Assembly: GCA_021794595.1 (NCBI GenBank)
Contig: JAJYQN010000093.1
Coordinates: forward strand, 1 to 56,483
Length of the DNA: 56,483 bases
DNA from: Pseudomonadota bacterium
Lineage (GTDB): Bacteria; Pseudomonadota; Gammaproteobacteria; Acidiferrobacterales; Acidiferrobacteraceae
Reading direction: 5' to 3'
The translations under genes and the position numbers were made by a program. Positions 37,091 through 45,843 of the stretch are shown one piece after another. Under the pieces are notes generated by a model. That model saw only the letters and a list, made by a program, of their open reading frames with translations. It was not told where the DNA came from and did no database searches. How positions within the stretch are numbered: the first letter of the stretch is position 1; every line of letters starts with the position of its first letter.

Positions 37091-37138
37091 ATGGCAATTG
37101 TTACCGTACGTGAGTTAGCAAAGGGGGTCTCGTCATGA
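37091..37138 (+). CDS. 15-codon leader peptide coupled to dabB
   Basis: ATG 37091 opens a 15-residue frame (MAIVTVRELAKGVSS) whose TGA (37136-37138) overlaps the dabB ATG at 37135 as ATGA. AGAGGGGGA lies seven bases before its start, a better ribosome binding site than most in the window. The dabB ribosome binding site (AAGGGGG, 37121-37127) lies inside the leader. Translation of the leader would therefore pass through and could control dabB initiation. It could also be chance or the relic of a longer gene. Confidence 0.45.
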   Translation: MAIVTVRELAKGVSS

Positions 37139-38787
37139 TAAACCATATGGTATCAATGCTCATGTTGTTAGCGCCTTGGCCGCTTCTTGCCGCGGGTGTC
37201 GTGATAGGGGCCGGTGCCGACCATTACCCGCGGTTCATGAGAAGCGTGACCAGCGGTGCCGCTTGGTTTGCTCTTATTTTTGCGCTCATGGCCGCGGTCG
37301 GATATGCGTTGGGAGAGACCCAGTCTACGACCTATGTGAGCGTCTCTTTGCCCCTGCACCTAGGGCGGCTTGCGATCAGCGTAGATGTCAATGTGCTGAC
37401 TGTCATCATGCTGACGTTGGTGGCCTTCGTCGGCATGATCGTGTCTCGTTACTCAAAGACCTATATGGATGGCGATGCCCGAGAGGGACAGTTCCATCGC
37501 TGGCTGGCGCTGACCTTGGGGTCATTCTTCACGCTGATCGTGGCCGGAAATATCTGGGGTTTTTGGATCTCGTGGGTGGTGACTAGCCTATGCCTGCACG
37601 AACTCCTAGCCTTCTATCGTGACCGACCCGGCGCGGTGCTCGCCGCGCGCAAGAAGTATGTGCTCCATCGCATCGCGGACATTTCCCTCTTTGTCGCGTT
37701 CGCGCTCATCGCGCGCGCACTCCATACCGCGCAATGGGCGGGTATTGCCCGGGCCCTGGCTCACGCCCCGGGCGCGCTGCCGGAGGGCTTGGTGGTGGCC
37801 GCCGCCCTCATCGTCGTGAGCGCCATCCTAAAGAGCGCGCAGTTCCCGACCCATGGCTGGCTTATCCAGGTCATGGAGGCACCGACCCCGGTGTCGGCCC
37901 TGCTGCATGCCGGCATCATCTATACCGGGGCGTTTCTGGTGCTGCGTGCAAGCCCGCTCATGGCCCATGTCGACTGGGCCGGCGATGTCCTCGCGGGGGT
38001 CGGTCTCGTATCCATCGTGGTGGCCTCGCTCACCATGATGACCATGACCAACATCAAGGGCGCGCTCGCCTACTCCACGTGCGCGCAAATGGGGTTCATG
38101 TTGATGGAGTGCGGCCTCGGGCTCTACAGCATCGCGGTCCTGCACATCATCGCGCACTCGGTCTACAAGGCCCATGCCTTCCTGTCGTCGGGGAGCGTCG
38201 TTGAACACTTTCGGGCACCTAAGCCCGTGGTGTCGGCCACCGCGACCGCGGGACGGGCGTTGCTCGGGCTTGCGATCGCGGTGGTCATGGTCCTCGGCAT
38301 CGGTCACGTGTTCGGTGTCGGGCTTGTGCGTCAACCCGCGTTGATCGTCATGGCGGCGATCCTGGCGGTGGGCATGACCCAGCTCCTGGTGCAGGCCTTG
38401 AACACCCGCGCAGGCGCCATGGGTGGCCTGCTCGTGCGCATGACGGGCTTGAGCATGTTGGTTTCTGTCGCCTACTTCGCGCTCCACATGGGCTTTGTCG
38501 CCCTCCTGGGCGCAAGCGTGCCGGCTGACCCCGTGCAGGTCGGTCTCGCGCAGAAGGTCTTGCTGGGGGTGATCGGCGTGGCATTCCTGGCCCTACTTTT
38601 CATCCAGCAGTTGTTGCCGCGCCTATCGCAGACGGCCTTGGGACGTGCCGCCTACGTCCACTTCTATGGCGGTCTCTATGCCGACAGCATGTTGACCGAG
38701 CTTGTTCGTGGCTTCGGGCCGACGCCGGGCGGGGTTGCCGGACGCCGACTTCTGAATGCGGATTCTTCACATGAGGTGCAATCATGA
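37135..38787 (+). CDS. dabB: DabB, NuoL-like membrane subunit of the inorganic-carbon pump
   Basis: This 550-residue proton-conducting membrane subunit is related to NuoL/Mrp antiporter subunits, with about 13 helices. Hallmarks include FWISWVVTSLCLHELLAFYRDRPGAV, SAILKSAQFPTHGWLIQVMEAPTPVSALLHAGIIYTGAFLV (the K-x-A-Q-x-P-x-H-x-W-L-x-x-x-M-x-A-P-T-P-V-S block), and AYSTCAQMGFMLMECGLG. It lacks the rest of complex I and is directly followed by DUF2309 DabA. In the DAB system this subunit is proposed to couple cation influx to energised, one-way hydration of CO2 to bicarbonate by DabA. The overlap with dabA is four bases. Confidence 0.92.
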   Translation: MINHMVSMLMLLAPWPLLAAGVVIGAGADHYPRFMRSVTSGAAWFALIFALMAAVGYALGETQSTTYVSVSLPLHLGRLAISVDVNVLTVIMLTLVAFVGMIVSRYSKTYMDGDAREGQFHRWLALTLGSFFTLIVAGNIWGFWISWVVTSLCLHELLAFYRDRPGAVLAARKKYVLHRIADISLFVAFALIARALHTAQWAGIARALAHAPGALPEGLVVAAALIVVSAILKSAQFPTHGWLIQVMEAPTPVSALLHAGIIYTGAFLVLRASPLMAHVDWAGDVLAGVGLVSIVVASLTMMTMTNIKGALAYSTCAQMGFMLMECGLGLYSIAVLHIIAHSVYKAHAFLSSGSVVEHFRAPKPVVSATATAGRALLGLAIAVVMVLGIGHVFGVGLVRQPALIVMAAILAVGMTQLLVQALNTRAGAMGGLLVRMTGLSMLVSVAYFALHMGFVALLGASVPADPVQVGLAQKVLLGVIGVAFLALLFIQQLLPRLSQTALGRAAYVHFYGGLYADSMLTELVRGFGPTPGGVAGRRLLNADSSHEVQS

Positions 38788-41273
38788 TCGCGATCACGGA
38801 TATCGATAAGGAGTTGAAGGCCCGGATCGACAAGGCCTGTGGACGCATCGCGCCGCTGTGGCCGCTGAAAAGCTTCGTGGCGGTCAACCCGTACTTCGGG
38901 CTTGCCGATCAGCCATTCTGGCAGGCCGATGTGACGATGAAGCGGGTCGCAGGCCAGGGGCTTACTATGCCGCGGGCGTTTTACAAAAAACGCATCGACA
39001 GCGGACGCATCACGCGCGCGGACTTGGCCTCGGCGCTGCGCGAGTCCGGGAGTACTTGGGATGTGGCGACCCTTGAAGAGGCGGTTGCCCGCCCATCACA
39101 GGCCGCATTCGCGCCACTTACGCTCGTGACCGACATCCTGGGCGAGCTCGACCGTCAGGAATGGCCGGGTTTCGTCCTGGAGCGCATCAGCCAGTACTGC
39201 GCGGGTTATTTCGACGAGGGTCAGGCCTTGTGGGCGATGCCGTGGCGGGAGCAGGGTCTCTATGCGGGCTGGCGCGAGTTCGTGCGCCTCGACCGCAATC
39301 CGCGGACGGTCGGCCTGCGCGGCATGTACGAGGCCGTGGGTGACCTCCCAGACCAGGCGCCGCGTGCTATCGGTTGGGCGCTGCGCCAGCTTGCGGTGCC
39401 GGAGGCGGCTATTGACGACTATCTGCATGCCGCGCTCTTGAGCGTGGGGGGATGGGCGGGGTGGGCGCGTTATAAGCGTTGGCAGGCCGAGCTTGCCGGC
39501 GGTCAGGACGACACCATACGTGATCTGCTCGCGATCCGCGTGTGTTGGGATGCGCTCCTCTACAAGCTACGGTTCAGCGAGCGCCTGAAGGCGCGCTGGT
39601 ACCAGGCCATGATTGCGGATGCGGGCACGGCCGCGAAGGCCGAGGCGCAGCCACAGATCTCCGCCAAGGAGACCGATGCCCTGCTGCAGACGGCCTTCGA
39701 GATCGGCTACCAGCGGGAACTCATCACCGCGCTTACGGCGGCGCCTGCGGTGTTGGCGCGCAAGGAGCGCGCCCCCGTGCATGCGGTCTTTTGCATCGAT
39801 GTGCGCTCTGAGATCTATAGGCGCGCCTTCGAGACCGTGGCCCCAACGGCACGCACCGGCGGATTCGCCGGATTCTTTGGGGTCCTGATGGAGTACTTGC
39901 CCCTGGGCGCATCGCAGGCCAAGGGGCATCTCCCGATCCTTTTCAATCCCGCGTATCGCATCTGTGAACATGTCGCCGGTGCTGACCAGGAGCAGACCAA
40001 GGCGCTCATCGCCAAGCGTCATGGGCGGTTGCGCGTGGCCGATGCCTGGAAGACCTTCAAAACCTCGGCCTCATCGTGCTTTACGTTCGTCGAGGCCGCG
40101 GGGCTGCTCTATGCCCCGAAGATGTTCGGCGACAGCATGGGCTGGACGCGCACCGTTTCGCACCCCGACGCCAAGGGGCTGGATGACGGGGCCCGCGACC
40201 GCCTGGGGCCGAAGCTCATCGGTGATCATGACCGGGGAGAGTGTGCGGCGGGCGGAATTCCGGCCGCCGATCGGCCGGGTGCCGCCGAGTTTGCGTTGCG
40301 CAACATGGGCATAATCCGCGATTTCGCAAGGCTCGTCGTCTTGGTGGGGCATGGCAGCACGACCGTCAACAACCCACAGGCTACGGCGCTCGATTGCGGG
40401 GCATGCGCCGGCCAGACGGGAGAGGCCAGCGCGCGTATTGCGGTGGCGTTGCTGAACGATCCGACGACGCGCCAGGGCCTAGCCGAAAAGGGCATCAGCA
40501 TCCCGGCCGACACGGTGTTCGTGGCCGGCTTGCATGATACGACCACCGATGAGGTGACACTGTTTGATACCGCCGCCATACCGTCTACGCATACCGCCGA
40601 TCTGCGACAATTGCGCGAGTGGTTCAAGGCTGCGGGTCAGCTCACGCGCATGGAGCGTTCCGCGTTTCTCGGGATCGGAGGGCTGCCGGAGGCGCGTGTG
40701 GACGCGGACATTAAGCGGCGTACGCGTGATTGGGCGGAGGTGCGGCCCGAATGGGCTCTTGCCAACAATGCCGCCTTCATCGCCGCGCCGCGCTCCCGCA
40801 CGGCGCATTGCGACCTCGGGGGGCGGGTCTTTCTGCATGACTACACGTGGGGCAACGATGTCGACTTCAAGACCCTGACCCTCATCATGAGCGCGCCGAT
40901 GGTGGTCGGCAACTGGATCAACATGCAGTACTACGGATCGGTCGTCGACAACGCCCGGTTTGGCAGCGGTAATAAGGTCCTGCATAACGTAGTCGGCGGA
41001 TCGATCGGGGTGCTAGAGGGCAATGGCGGTGACCTGCGGGTGGGGCTTGCCATACAGTCGCTGCATAACGGTCATCACTGGATGCACGAACCGATGCGCC
41101 TCAATGTCTTCATTGAGGCCCCGCAAGCCGCGATGGACGAGGTTATAGCGGGGAATGCCCTGGTACGGAATCTGGTCGAGAATGCGTGGCTGCATCTCTT
41201 TCAGATCGACGATGAGGGCCATATCTACCGTCGTGGTCTCGACCGGCAATGGCGCGCCGTATCCTTAAATTAA
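38784..41273 (+). CDS. dabA: DabA, zinc-dependent inorganic-carbon transporter subunit (DUF2309)
   Basis: This 829-residue cytoplasmic subunit resembles a beta-carbonic anhydrase buried in a larger protein. The zinc and active-site residues of characterised DabA are conserved: Cys337 and Asp339 in HAVFCIDVRSE, His523 in VLVGHGSTTVNNP, and Cys538 in ALDCGACAGQTG. Other family blocks include LKSFVAVNPYFGLADQPFW at the N-terminus and LHNVVGGSIGVLEGNGGDLRVGLAIQSL near the C-terminus. With DabB it accumulates bicarbonate to feed rubisco in carboxysomes or cytosol. The start overlaps dabB (ATGA). Confidence 0.95.
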   Translation: MIAITDIDKELKARIDKACGRIAPLWPLKSFVAVNPYFGLADQPFWQADVTMKRVAGQGLTMPRAFYKKRIDSGRITRADLASALRESGSTWDVATLEEAVARPSQAAFAPLTLVTDILGELDRQEWPGFVLERISQYCAGYFDEGQALWAMPWREQGLYAGWREFVRLDRNPRTVGLRGMYEAVGDLPDQAPRAIGWALRQLAVPEAAIDDYLHAALLSVGGWAGWARYKRWQAELAGGQDDTIRDLLAIRVCWDALLYKLRFSERLKARWYQAMIADAGTAAKAEAQPQISAKETDALLQTAFEIGYQRELITALTAAPAVLARKERAPVHAVFCIDVRSEIYRRAFETVAPTARTGGFAGFFGVLMEYLPLGASQAKGHLPILFNPAYRICEHVAGADQEQTKALIAKRHGRLRVADAWKTFKTSASSCFTFVEAAGLLYAPKMFGDSMGWTRTVSHPDAKGLDDGARDRLGPKLIGDHDRGECAAGGIPAADRPGAAEFALRNMGIIRDFARLVVLVGHGSTTVNNPQATALDCGACAGQTGEASARIAVALLNDPTTRQGLAEKGISIPADTVFVAGLHDTTTDEVTLFDTAAIPSTHTADLRQLREWFKAAGQLTRMERSAFLGIGGLPEARVDADIKRRTRDWAEVRPEWALANNAAFIAAPRSRTAHCDLGGRVFLHDYTWGNDVDFKTLTLIMSAPMVVGNWINMQYYGSVVDNARFGSGNKVLHNVVGGSIGVLEGNGGDLRVGLAIQSLHNGHHWMHEPMRLNVFIEAPQAAMDEVIAGNALVRNLVENAWLHLFQIDDEGHIYRRGLDRQWRAVSLN

Positions 41274-41335
41274 GCGGAGCTCAGACCAATCTGGGGTTCA
41301 AAAACACCGAGGCCCGGTTTGGCGGATACGGAACC

Positions 41336-41359
41336 GGACAGGGCGATGGCGCCCTGTCC
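41336..41359 (+). other. Perfect stem-loop 60 bases after dabA
   Basis: GGACAGGGCG and CGCCCTGTCC form a 10-bp perfect stem with an ATGG loop. There is no T-tract, so it is not a standard terminator. It could be a processing or mRNA-stabilising hairpin, or a partial block between dabA and the sensor gene. Confidence 0.55.
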
Positions 41360-41862
41360 GACTGCCGACCGGAAACGACGAGAGCGGTCCAAGGCATCCG
41401 GTTTACCGTTTTACAAAGATTCCCTTGTATCAACCGACAAAAAGGCGCGACAGACATGCATAAAAGACATAAGGCCGGTGCGCGGTTTTCGGGGCGTTAT
41501 GGATAGGTGTGGCGCAGGGATACGGGAAATAGGGGTACTGATAAGCGCCACCGGCGGCGCGGCCCGCTCGCGCCTAAAGTGGCGAGCGCCTGTCTTGGCA
41601 AGGCCGCCGCTTGGCGCCGTAGGGCTTGCTGCGATAAACGGCGGACGTTCAGGGCGCGTCCGCTCTTTCTGAAAGAGGGGGTTGGCGAAGACGCTTTGCA
41701 TCTTCGCCATGACGGCGTGAAATGTCTCTTTATCCGGATATCGGCTTCTGTTCGTCCCGGTAATAAGTGGGCGCATGGACCGTTATTGTGAGAGAATCGA
41801 ACTATTGGCGCGGCGGTTGGTTATCGCCGTTCGTTTTTCCACAAAAGGAGTGGGATAGCGTG
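41360..41862. other. Intergenic region between dabA and the PDC-sensor gene
   Basis: About 500 bases without a supportable gene. It includes a short palindrome CTCTTTC-T-GAAAGAG at 41663-41677. Promoter signals are not obvious, so the downstream gene may be read from dab or from its own promoter here. Confidence 0.4.
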
Positions 41863-42885
41863 ATGGCATCACAGGAATCATTGTTTGGGACTGTTGCGCA
41901 GCAGCGGGAGATGCTGACAAAGGTGCTCTATAAGCCCTTACGGGCGGTGGGTGACCAGTGCGCTCGGGCGTGGGGCGACCGCGATGCCCTGGAGGCGGCT
42001 TTGAAGGCCGCGTTTCTCTCCATTCCGTATTGTAAGTTTCTCTATGTGCTAGATGGTAACGGAAGGCAAATCACCGCCAATATGAGCCGAGACGGGCTAC
42101 TCGCGGAGCATTTCGGGCGGGACCGCTCCGATCGACCGTATGTCCGGGAGGCGATGTTCGAGCGAGATGCGCTCACGAATAGCCGTGGACAGCACTACCA
42201 GCATTGGGGGGACCTCGGGGATGGCGGACAGGCGACGGATTTCGTGCTGTCGGCCGCCTACATCAGTCTGCGCGCGCTGCGCCCGTCTTTGACCGCCATG
42301 CAGTTTGTGCGCGGGCCGGGTGGCGAGGTTCTGGGTTTCGTGGGCGCCGACTTTGCCTTGCGTGAGCTCCCGCAGGCGCAGGCGCTCTACGAGGATCCGC
42401 GGCGCCCTCGGCGCGTCGATGCCGATTATCCACGGCCGGACGCGCCATCGGGGGATACTCGGCTCGCGAGCAAGATGGACGGCCAGATCGACACCGTGAT
42501 CCGCGTCATGGAGGAGTTGATCCTCGTCCATGGCATTTATCATGTTATGCTGCATTTCTCGAGTAGCCAGGCGGTCGTATGGGTGGTCGATGACCCCTTC
42601 CGGTATCGCCTACTCGCCATCAACGATCTCACCAACCCCGACATCTGTTTCGCCTACCCGAAATGCTCCTACCCGGGCAATGCGCTGGTCCCGGCCGAGC
42701 GCGTCCGTGAGATCCTGGATAACATGAGGACGCTGCGCTCGATGCAGGGCCGGTTCTATTTGCGCACGGGCACCGTCAACATCTTCAACGGTATGGTCAG
42801 TTTGAGTTTCTCGTCGGACTCTTCCCATTATGTGCCGTATGAGGAGTTCCTCAAAATGGACTACTCGTTTTGGATAGATGGTTGA
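41863..42885 (+). CDS. Stand-alone PDC (Cache-type) sensor-domain protein
   Basis: This 340-residue protein has a PDC-like sensory domain at about residues 30-190: KFLYVLDGNGRQITANMSRDG, then DRPYVREAM and LSAAYISLRALRPSLTAMQFVRGPGGEVLGFVGADFALREL, typical of Cache folds that bind small carboxylates. There is no transmembrane helix, kinase, GGDEF or methyl-accepting domain. The C-terminal 130 residues (HVMLHFSSSQAVVWVVDDPFRYRLLAINDLTNPDICFAYPKCSYPGNALV) form a second globular part I do not recognise. AAAGGAG lies about 12 bases before ATG 41863; GTG 41860 is an alternative. Its position between dabA and the regulator suggests sensing of a carbon-related ligand. Confidence 0.72.
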   Translation: MASQESLFGTVAQQREMLTKVLYKPLRAVGDQCARAWGDRDALEAALKAAFLSIPYCKFLYVLDGNGRQITANMSRDGLLAEHFGRDRSDRPYVREAMFERDALTNSRGQHYQHWGDLGDGGQATDFVLSAAYISLRALRPSLTAMQFVRGPGGEVLGFVGADFALRELPQAQALYEDPRRPRRVDADYPRPDAPSGDTRLASKMDGQIDTVIRVMEELILVHGIYHVMLHFSSSQAVVWVVDDPFRYRLLAINDLTNPDICFAYPKCSYPGNALVPAERVREILDNMRTLRSMQGRFYLRTGTVNIFNGMVSLSFSSDSSHYVPYEEFLKMDYSFWIDG

Positions 42886-43268
42886 GGAGGGGGTGGGGAA
42901 CGCTCCCTGGTCCGCAGTCGGTCGCGTGCGGTGCCGCCGGTAGCTTCCCTTCCCGGCAGGTCCGAGCGCGGGTGGATGCGGGGGCGCATGAGTCATTTTC
43001 GTGCCTCTCGGGGACCGGTTTAGCGAGGCGGCTTCAGGCCGTCTGGCTTGTAGGACGGAGATACGCCCTCGGTTTCGGAGCAAGCCTCGCCCGTCCGTAG
43101 GTGTAAGCGTGTACACCACTCCAAATCTCGGGCGTAGGCGTATGTCGGGAGAGGTATAGCTCGATCTCAAATGCGCCCGATCCCGATTGTTACCGAAGGC
43201 GACATGAAGCCCTCCGCATGACGCGTGCGCGACAAACACACGGAAACTCACAGTGTGGCTGGCTTGCC
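42886..43268. other. Intergenic region, convergent gene ends
   Basis: About 380 bases between the PDC-sensor gene and the convergent LysR gene. No gene or clear terminator is seen. Confidence 0.4.
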
Positions 43269-44258
43269 TCACTTATCGCGTTTTTTCCGTGAAGGTTCTT
43301 TGTGCGGGGGGAGCGAGCGGTGCGCGTTTCCGGAATCCGCTACCCAGCCCTTGCGGATACCGAGACCCACCCCTTCTTTCACGAGGAAATCGAGGAAGAC
43401 GCTCGCGGTCAGGCCGAGTCGCTTTCCCCGCAAATGGACCGCATACCACATTCGGTTTAAAGGGAATTCGGCCACGTCGAGAATGACGAGGCGCCCGGAG
43501 TCCAACTCCAATTCGAGGCTGCTCAAGGACAACACGGATATACCCAGATCGGCCATGATGGCCTGTTTTATAGCCTCGCTCGAACCAAGTTCCATATAGG
43601 GGGCGACGTGAAGCCCGTGTTCGGCAAATAATTGCGCGGCGGAGCTGCGGGTGCCTGAGCCTACCTCGCGCAGTAAGAAGCGTTCTTCGACGATCCGCTC
43701 CAGAGGAATGGCCTTTTTGCGTGCCAAGGGGTGGTTGGGGTGGGCCACAACGACGAGGGGGTTGTCCATGAACGGTCGGAGCGCAAGATCCATATCGCTG
43801 GGAATCTGGCCCATGATCACGAAGTCGTCTTTATTCTCGGACAAGCGTTCTAGTACGCGCGCCCGATTTGTGACGATCAGCTGGGGTGAGACTTCGGGAT
43901 GTTCGTGCACGAAGATGCCCAAGAAATGCGGCATGAAGAATTTGGCGGAGGTGACCACCGCCATTTTGAGGGGGCCCGCGACCTTACCCTTCATATCGGC
44001 AATTGTTCCGGTCAGCGTTTTGAGTTGCGTCATCACCGCAAGCGTCGTGGCGTATACCTCCTCTCCGGCCCGCGTTAGTAGCAGTTTTTTCCCTACGCGC
44101 TCAATGAGCGGCAGGCCGACCGTTTCCTCGAGTCGCCGTACCTGAATATGCACAGCAGGTTGTGTCAAACAGAGCTCTTCTGCGGCACGCGTGTAGCTAC
44201 GATGGCGGGCCACGGCCTCGAAGAGTCGGAGTTGTTGCAGGGTCCAATGGTTAATCAT
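43269..44258 (-). CDS. CbbR-like LysR-family transcriptional regulator
   Basis: This 329-residue LysR regulator has an N-terminal winged helix (TLQQLRLFEAVARHRSYTRAAEELCLTQPAVHIQVRRLEETVGLPLIERVGKKLLLTRAG) and a C-terminal effector domain (GPLKMAVVTSAKFFMPHFLGIF, DDFVIMGQIPSDMDLALRPFMDNPLVVVAHPNHPLA, EVGSGTRSSAAQLF). The wording closely follows CbbR/RbcR regulators of CO2 fixation operons, which sense metabolites such as RuBP, ATP or 2-phosphoglycolate. It converges with the PDC-sensor gene and diverges from the DUF6671 gene. A TAAAGTC motif shared with two other promoters lies just before its start. Confidence 0.9.
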   Translation of the reverse strand: MINHWTLQQLRLFEAVARHRSYTRAAEELCLTQPAVHIQVRRLEETVGLPLIERVGKKLLLTRAGEEVYATTLAVMTQLKTLTGTIADMKGKVAGPLKMAVVTSAKFFMPHFLGIFVHEHPEVSPQLIVTNRARVLERLSENKDDFVIMGQIPSDMDLALRPFMDNPLVVVAHPNHPLARKKAIPLERIVEERFLLREVGSGTRSSAAQLFAEHGLHVAPYMELGSSEAIKQAIMADLGISVLSLSSLELELDSGRLVILDVAEFPLNRMWYAVHLRGKRLGLTASVFLDFLVKEGVGLGIRKGWVADSGNAHRSLPPHKEPSRKKRDK

Positions 44259-44267
44259 TAACTGATA

Positions 44268-44278
44268 TAAAGTCTCAT
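44268..44278. promoter_or_regulatory. Regulator half-site before the LysR gene
   Basis: TAAAGTCTCAT lies 10 bases upstream of the regulator's start codon. It matches TAAAGTCCTAT (44808-44818) at 9 of 11 positions and TTAAGTCGTAT (44830-44840) less well. The location, at or just upstream of the translation start, suggests autorepression by the LysR protein. Confidence 0.5.
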
Positions 44279-44794
44279 AGGGGTAAATATTCCGGAAGTT
44301 GTATATAGAGTCAACCGCGCCATACCCCCCGGGGCCGCCATCGGCCTCGAGAGGGCCGCTTTCCTTGGCCTCTCGCTCTGTCGATCTTGGCCGGTTGGTC
44401 TTGAGACGCTGGTCTTTAGGCCCTTCAAGGCCTGGTAAGAGAAACGGTGGTCTTTTTTCCCTTCAGGACGAGCACGGCGCTGAGACGCAGGGCGCCACTT
44501 TGCCCAGCAGTCACCCAGGTCCGGCATGATCGCGCGCAGGCATCATACCCGGCGGCTGCGTCAGGGGCTTGGTGGTTGACTCAGTCGGATCCTTAATTCT
44601 GGGAGCCAAAAGGCATTGGCGATGTCGCAGGGGCCTATGAGGCTGGATAAACCCAGGTGGGAGAGGCCGGGCCCATCCCGCTTGCGATGGTCTCTCCAAA
44701 AAGGCGATAGCCCGTGATGTACTCGGCATGGCTACCACTTTTGTCGGTTCTTGGTTCGGGGGCTGAACTCAACATAAGGACCTGACTCACTGAA
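44279..44794. other. Divergent intergenic region between lysR and the DUF6671 gene
   Basis: About 515 bases with no credible gene. Short frames on both strands have low-complexity, Pro/Arg-rich translations. GAGAGG (44351-44356) and CCTCTC flank a short loop that may form a weak hairpin. Confidence 0.4.
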
Positions 44795-44846
44795 GACTTT
44801 ACATAGGTAAAGTCCTATCTGCATAAATATTAAGTCGTATGTATTG
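44795..44846. promoter_or_regulatory. Double regulator site upstream of the DUF6671 gene
   Basis: A perfect inverted repeat GACTTTAC (44795-44802) and GTAAAGTC (44807-44814) is separated by ATAG. A related direct half-site TTAAGTCGTAT (44830-44840) starts exactly 22 bases after TAAAGTCCTAT (44808-44818), two helical turns. From 44808 onward the block aligns with 36885 onward before dabB, at the same spacing, with about 25 of 39 positions identical including AAATATTAAGT. This is a typical layout for LysR recognition and activation sites. Confidence 0.65.
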
Positions 44847-44958
44847 AAATAACATCCTAGCATCGGCTGGTACTGGCATCGGGCCGGTGTTTTGAAATGG
44901 ATCATCGGGGCATAAGCGTTGTGATCCCTACCCCTCATGGGTCATCGCGGCAGGTTTG

Positions 44959-45843
44959 ATGAAGACAGAACAGCAGCCAGTTGGGGCGGACGCGCCGCAT
45001 AGGAGTCTTTATCGGGGACAAGGTGTCGCTCTTCTGACACAACATGGAAAAGAGCAAGTCATAGCGCCGGCGTTGGCCGCCGCGGTAGGCTGCCTGGTAG
45101 AACGGGTGGCCGGTTACGATACCGACCTCCTCGGCACGTTTACGCGCGACATCCCAAGGCCCGGTACGCCGCTTGAGGCGGCACGTGCAAAGGCGCGTAT
45201 CGGCATGAATCTCTCGGGGCGGTCGCTGGGACTAGGGAGCGAGGGCTCGTTCGGTCTGGATCCCCATGTCGGGATGTTCCCCTGGAATGTCGAGGTTCTC
45301 CTCTTTATAGATGATTTGCGGGGTATCGAGGTGATAGGGGTCGCGCAGGGTAAGGCCAATAGCGCTCAGCTTCTCTCGACCGACCGGGCGGAAGTCGAAG
45401 CATTCGCCCGCGCCGTCGGTTTCCCAGAACACCATTTGGTATTGAGACCGGAGGGCCCAGCCGATACGCGGATCCGTAAAGGGATCTCCGACTGGCCCGG
45501 ACTCAAGGACGCCTATGCCTGGGCTGTCTCGCAATCTGTCAGCGGGAAGGTATTCGCGGAGGTGGATCTTCGCGCGTACGCCAACCCCGTGCGCCTGACA
45601 CATATTAGGCAGGCGGCGGAGGATCTTGGGAGGCGTCTTGGCTCTCTCTGTCCGATTTGTAATACCCCCGGGTTCTGGGTCGTCGAATCCCTGCCGGGTT
45701 TGCCGTGTGAGGCCTGTCGATCCCCTACGCGACAGATCCGCGCCGAGATCCATGGCTGCCTTAAGTGCCAACATCGGGTGACCCGCGAGTACATCGACCG
45801 TGAGTATGCAGATCCAGGCCAATGTGATGTGTGTAATCCGTGA
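44959..45843 (+). CDS. DUF6671-type protein with C-terminal zinc-finger region
   Basis: This 294-residue soluble protein starts LYRGQGVALLTQHGKEQVIAPALAAAVGC, then DTDLLGTFTRDIPRPGTPLEAARAKARIGMNLSGRSLGLGSEGSFG. The C-terminal 75 residues hold four Cys pairs: CPIC, CEAC, CLKC and CDVC, forming two zinc ribbons. The whole resembles the DUF6671 family, which is uncharacterised. The start is ATG 44959, with weak GCAGG upstream. The promoter region carries the same regulator site as the dab operon, so a role in the inorganic-carbon response is inferred. Confidence 0.7.
   Translation: MKTEQQPVGADAPHRSLYRGQGVALLTQHGKEQVIAPALAAAVGCLVERVAGYDTDLLGTFTRDIPRPGTPLEAARAKARIGMNLSGRSLGLGSEGSFGLDPHVGMFPWNVEVLLFIDDLRGIEVIGVAQGKANSAQLLSTDRAEVEAFARAVGFPEHHLVLRPEGPADTRIRKGISDWPGLKDAYAWAVSQSVSGKVFAEVDLRAYANPVRLTHIRQAAEDLGRRLGSLCPICNTPGFWVVESLPGLPCEACRSPTRQIRAEIHGCLKCQHRVTREYIDREYADPGQCDVCNP

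Noticed and set aside
39567-40022. Minus-strand frame inside dabA
   Set aside because: It is antisense to conserved DabA zinc-site sequence; the length is expected in GC-rich DNA.
44299-44529. Short frames between lysR and the DUF6671 gene
   Set aside because: Frames on both strands are of similar length and low complexity, with no initiation signals.
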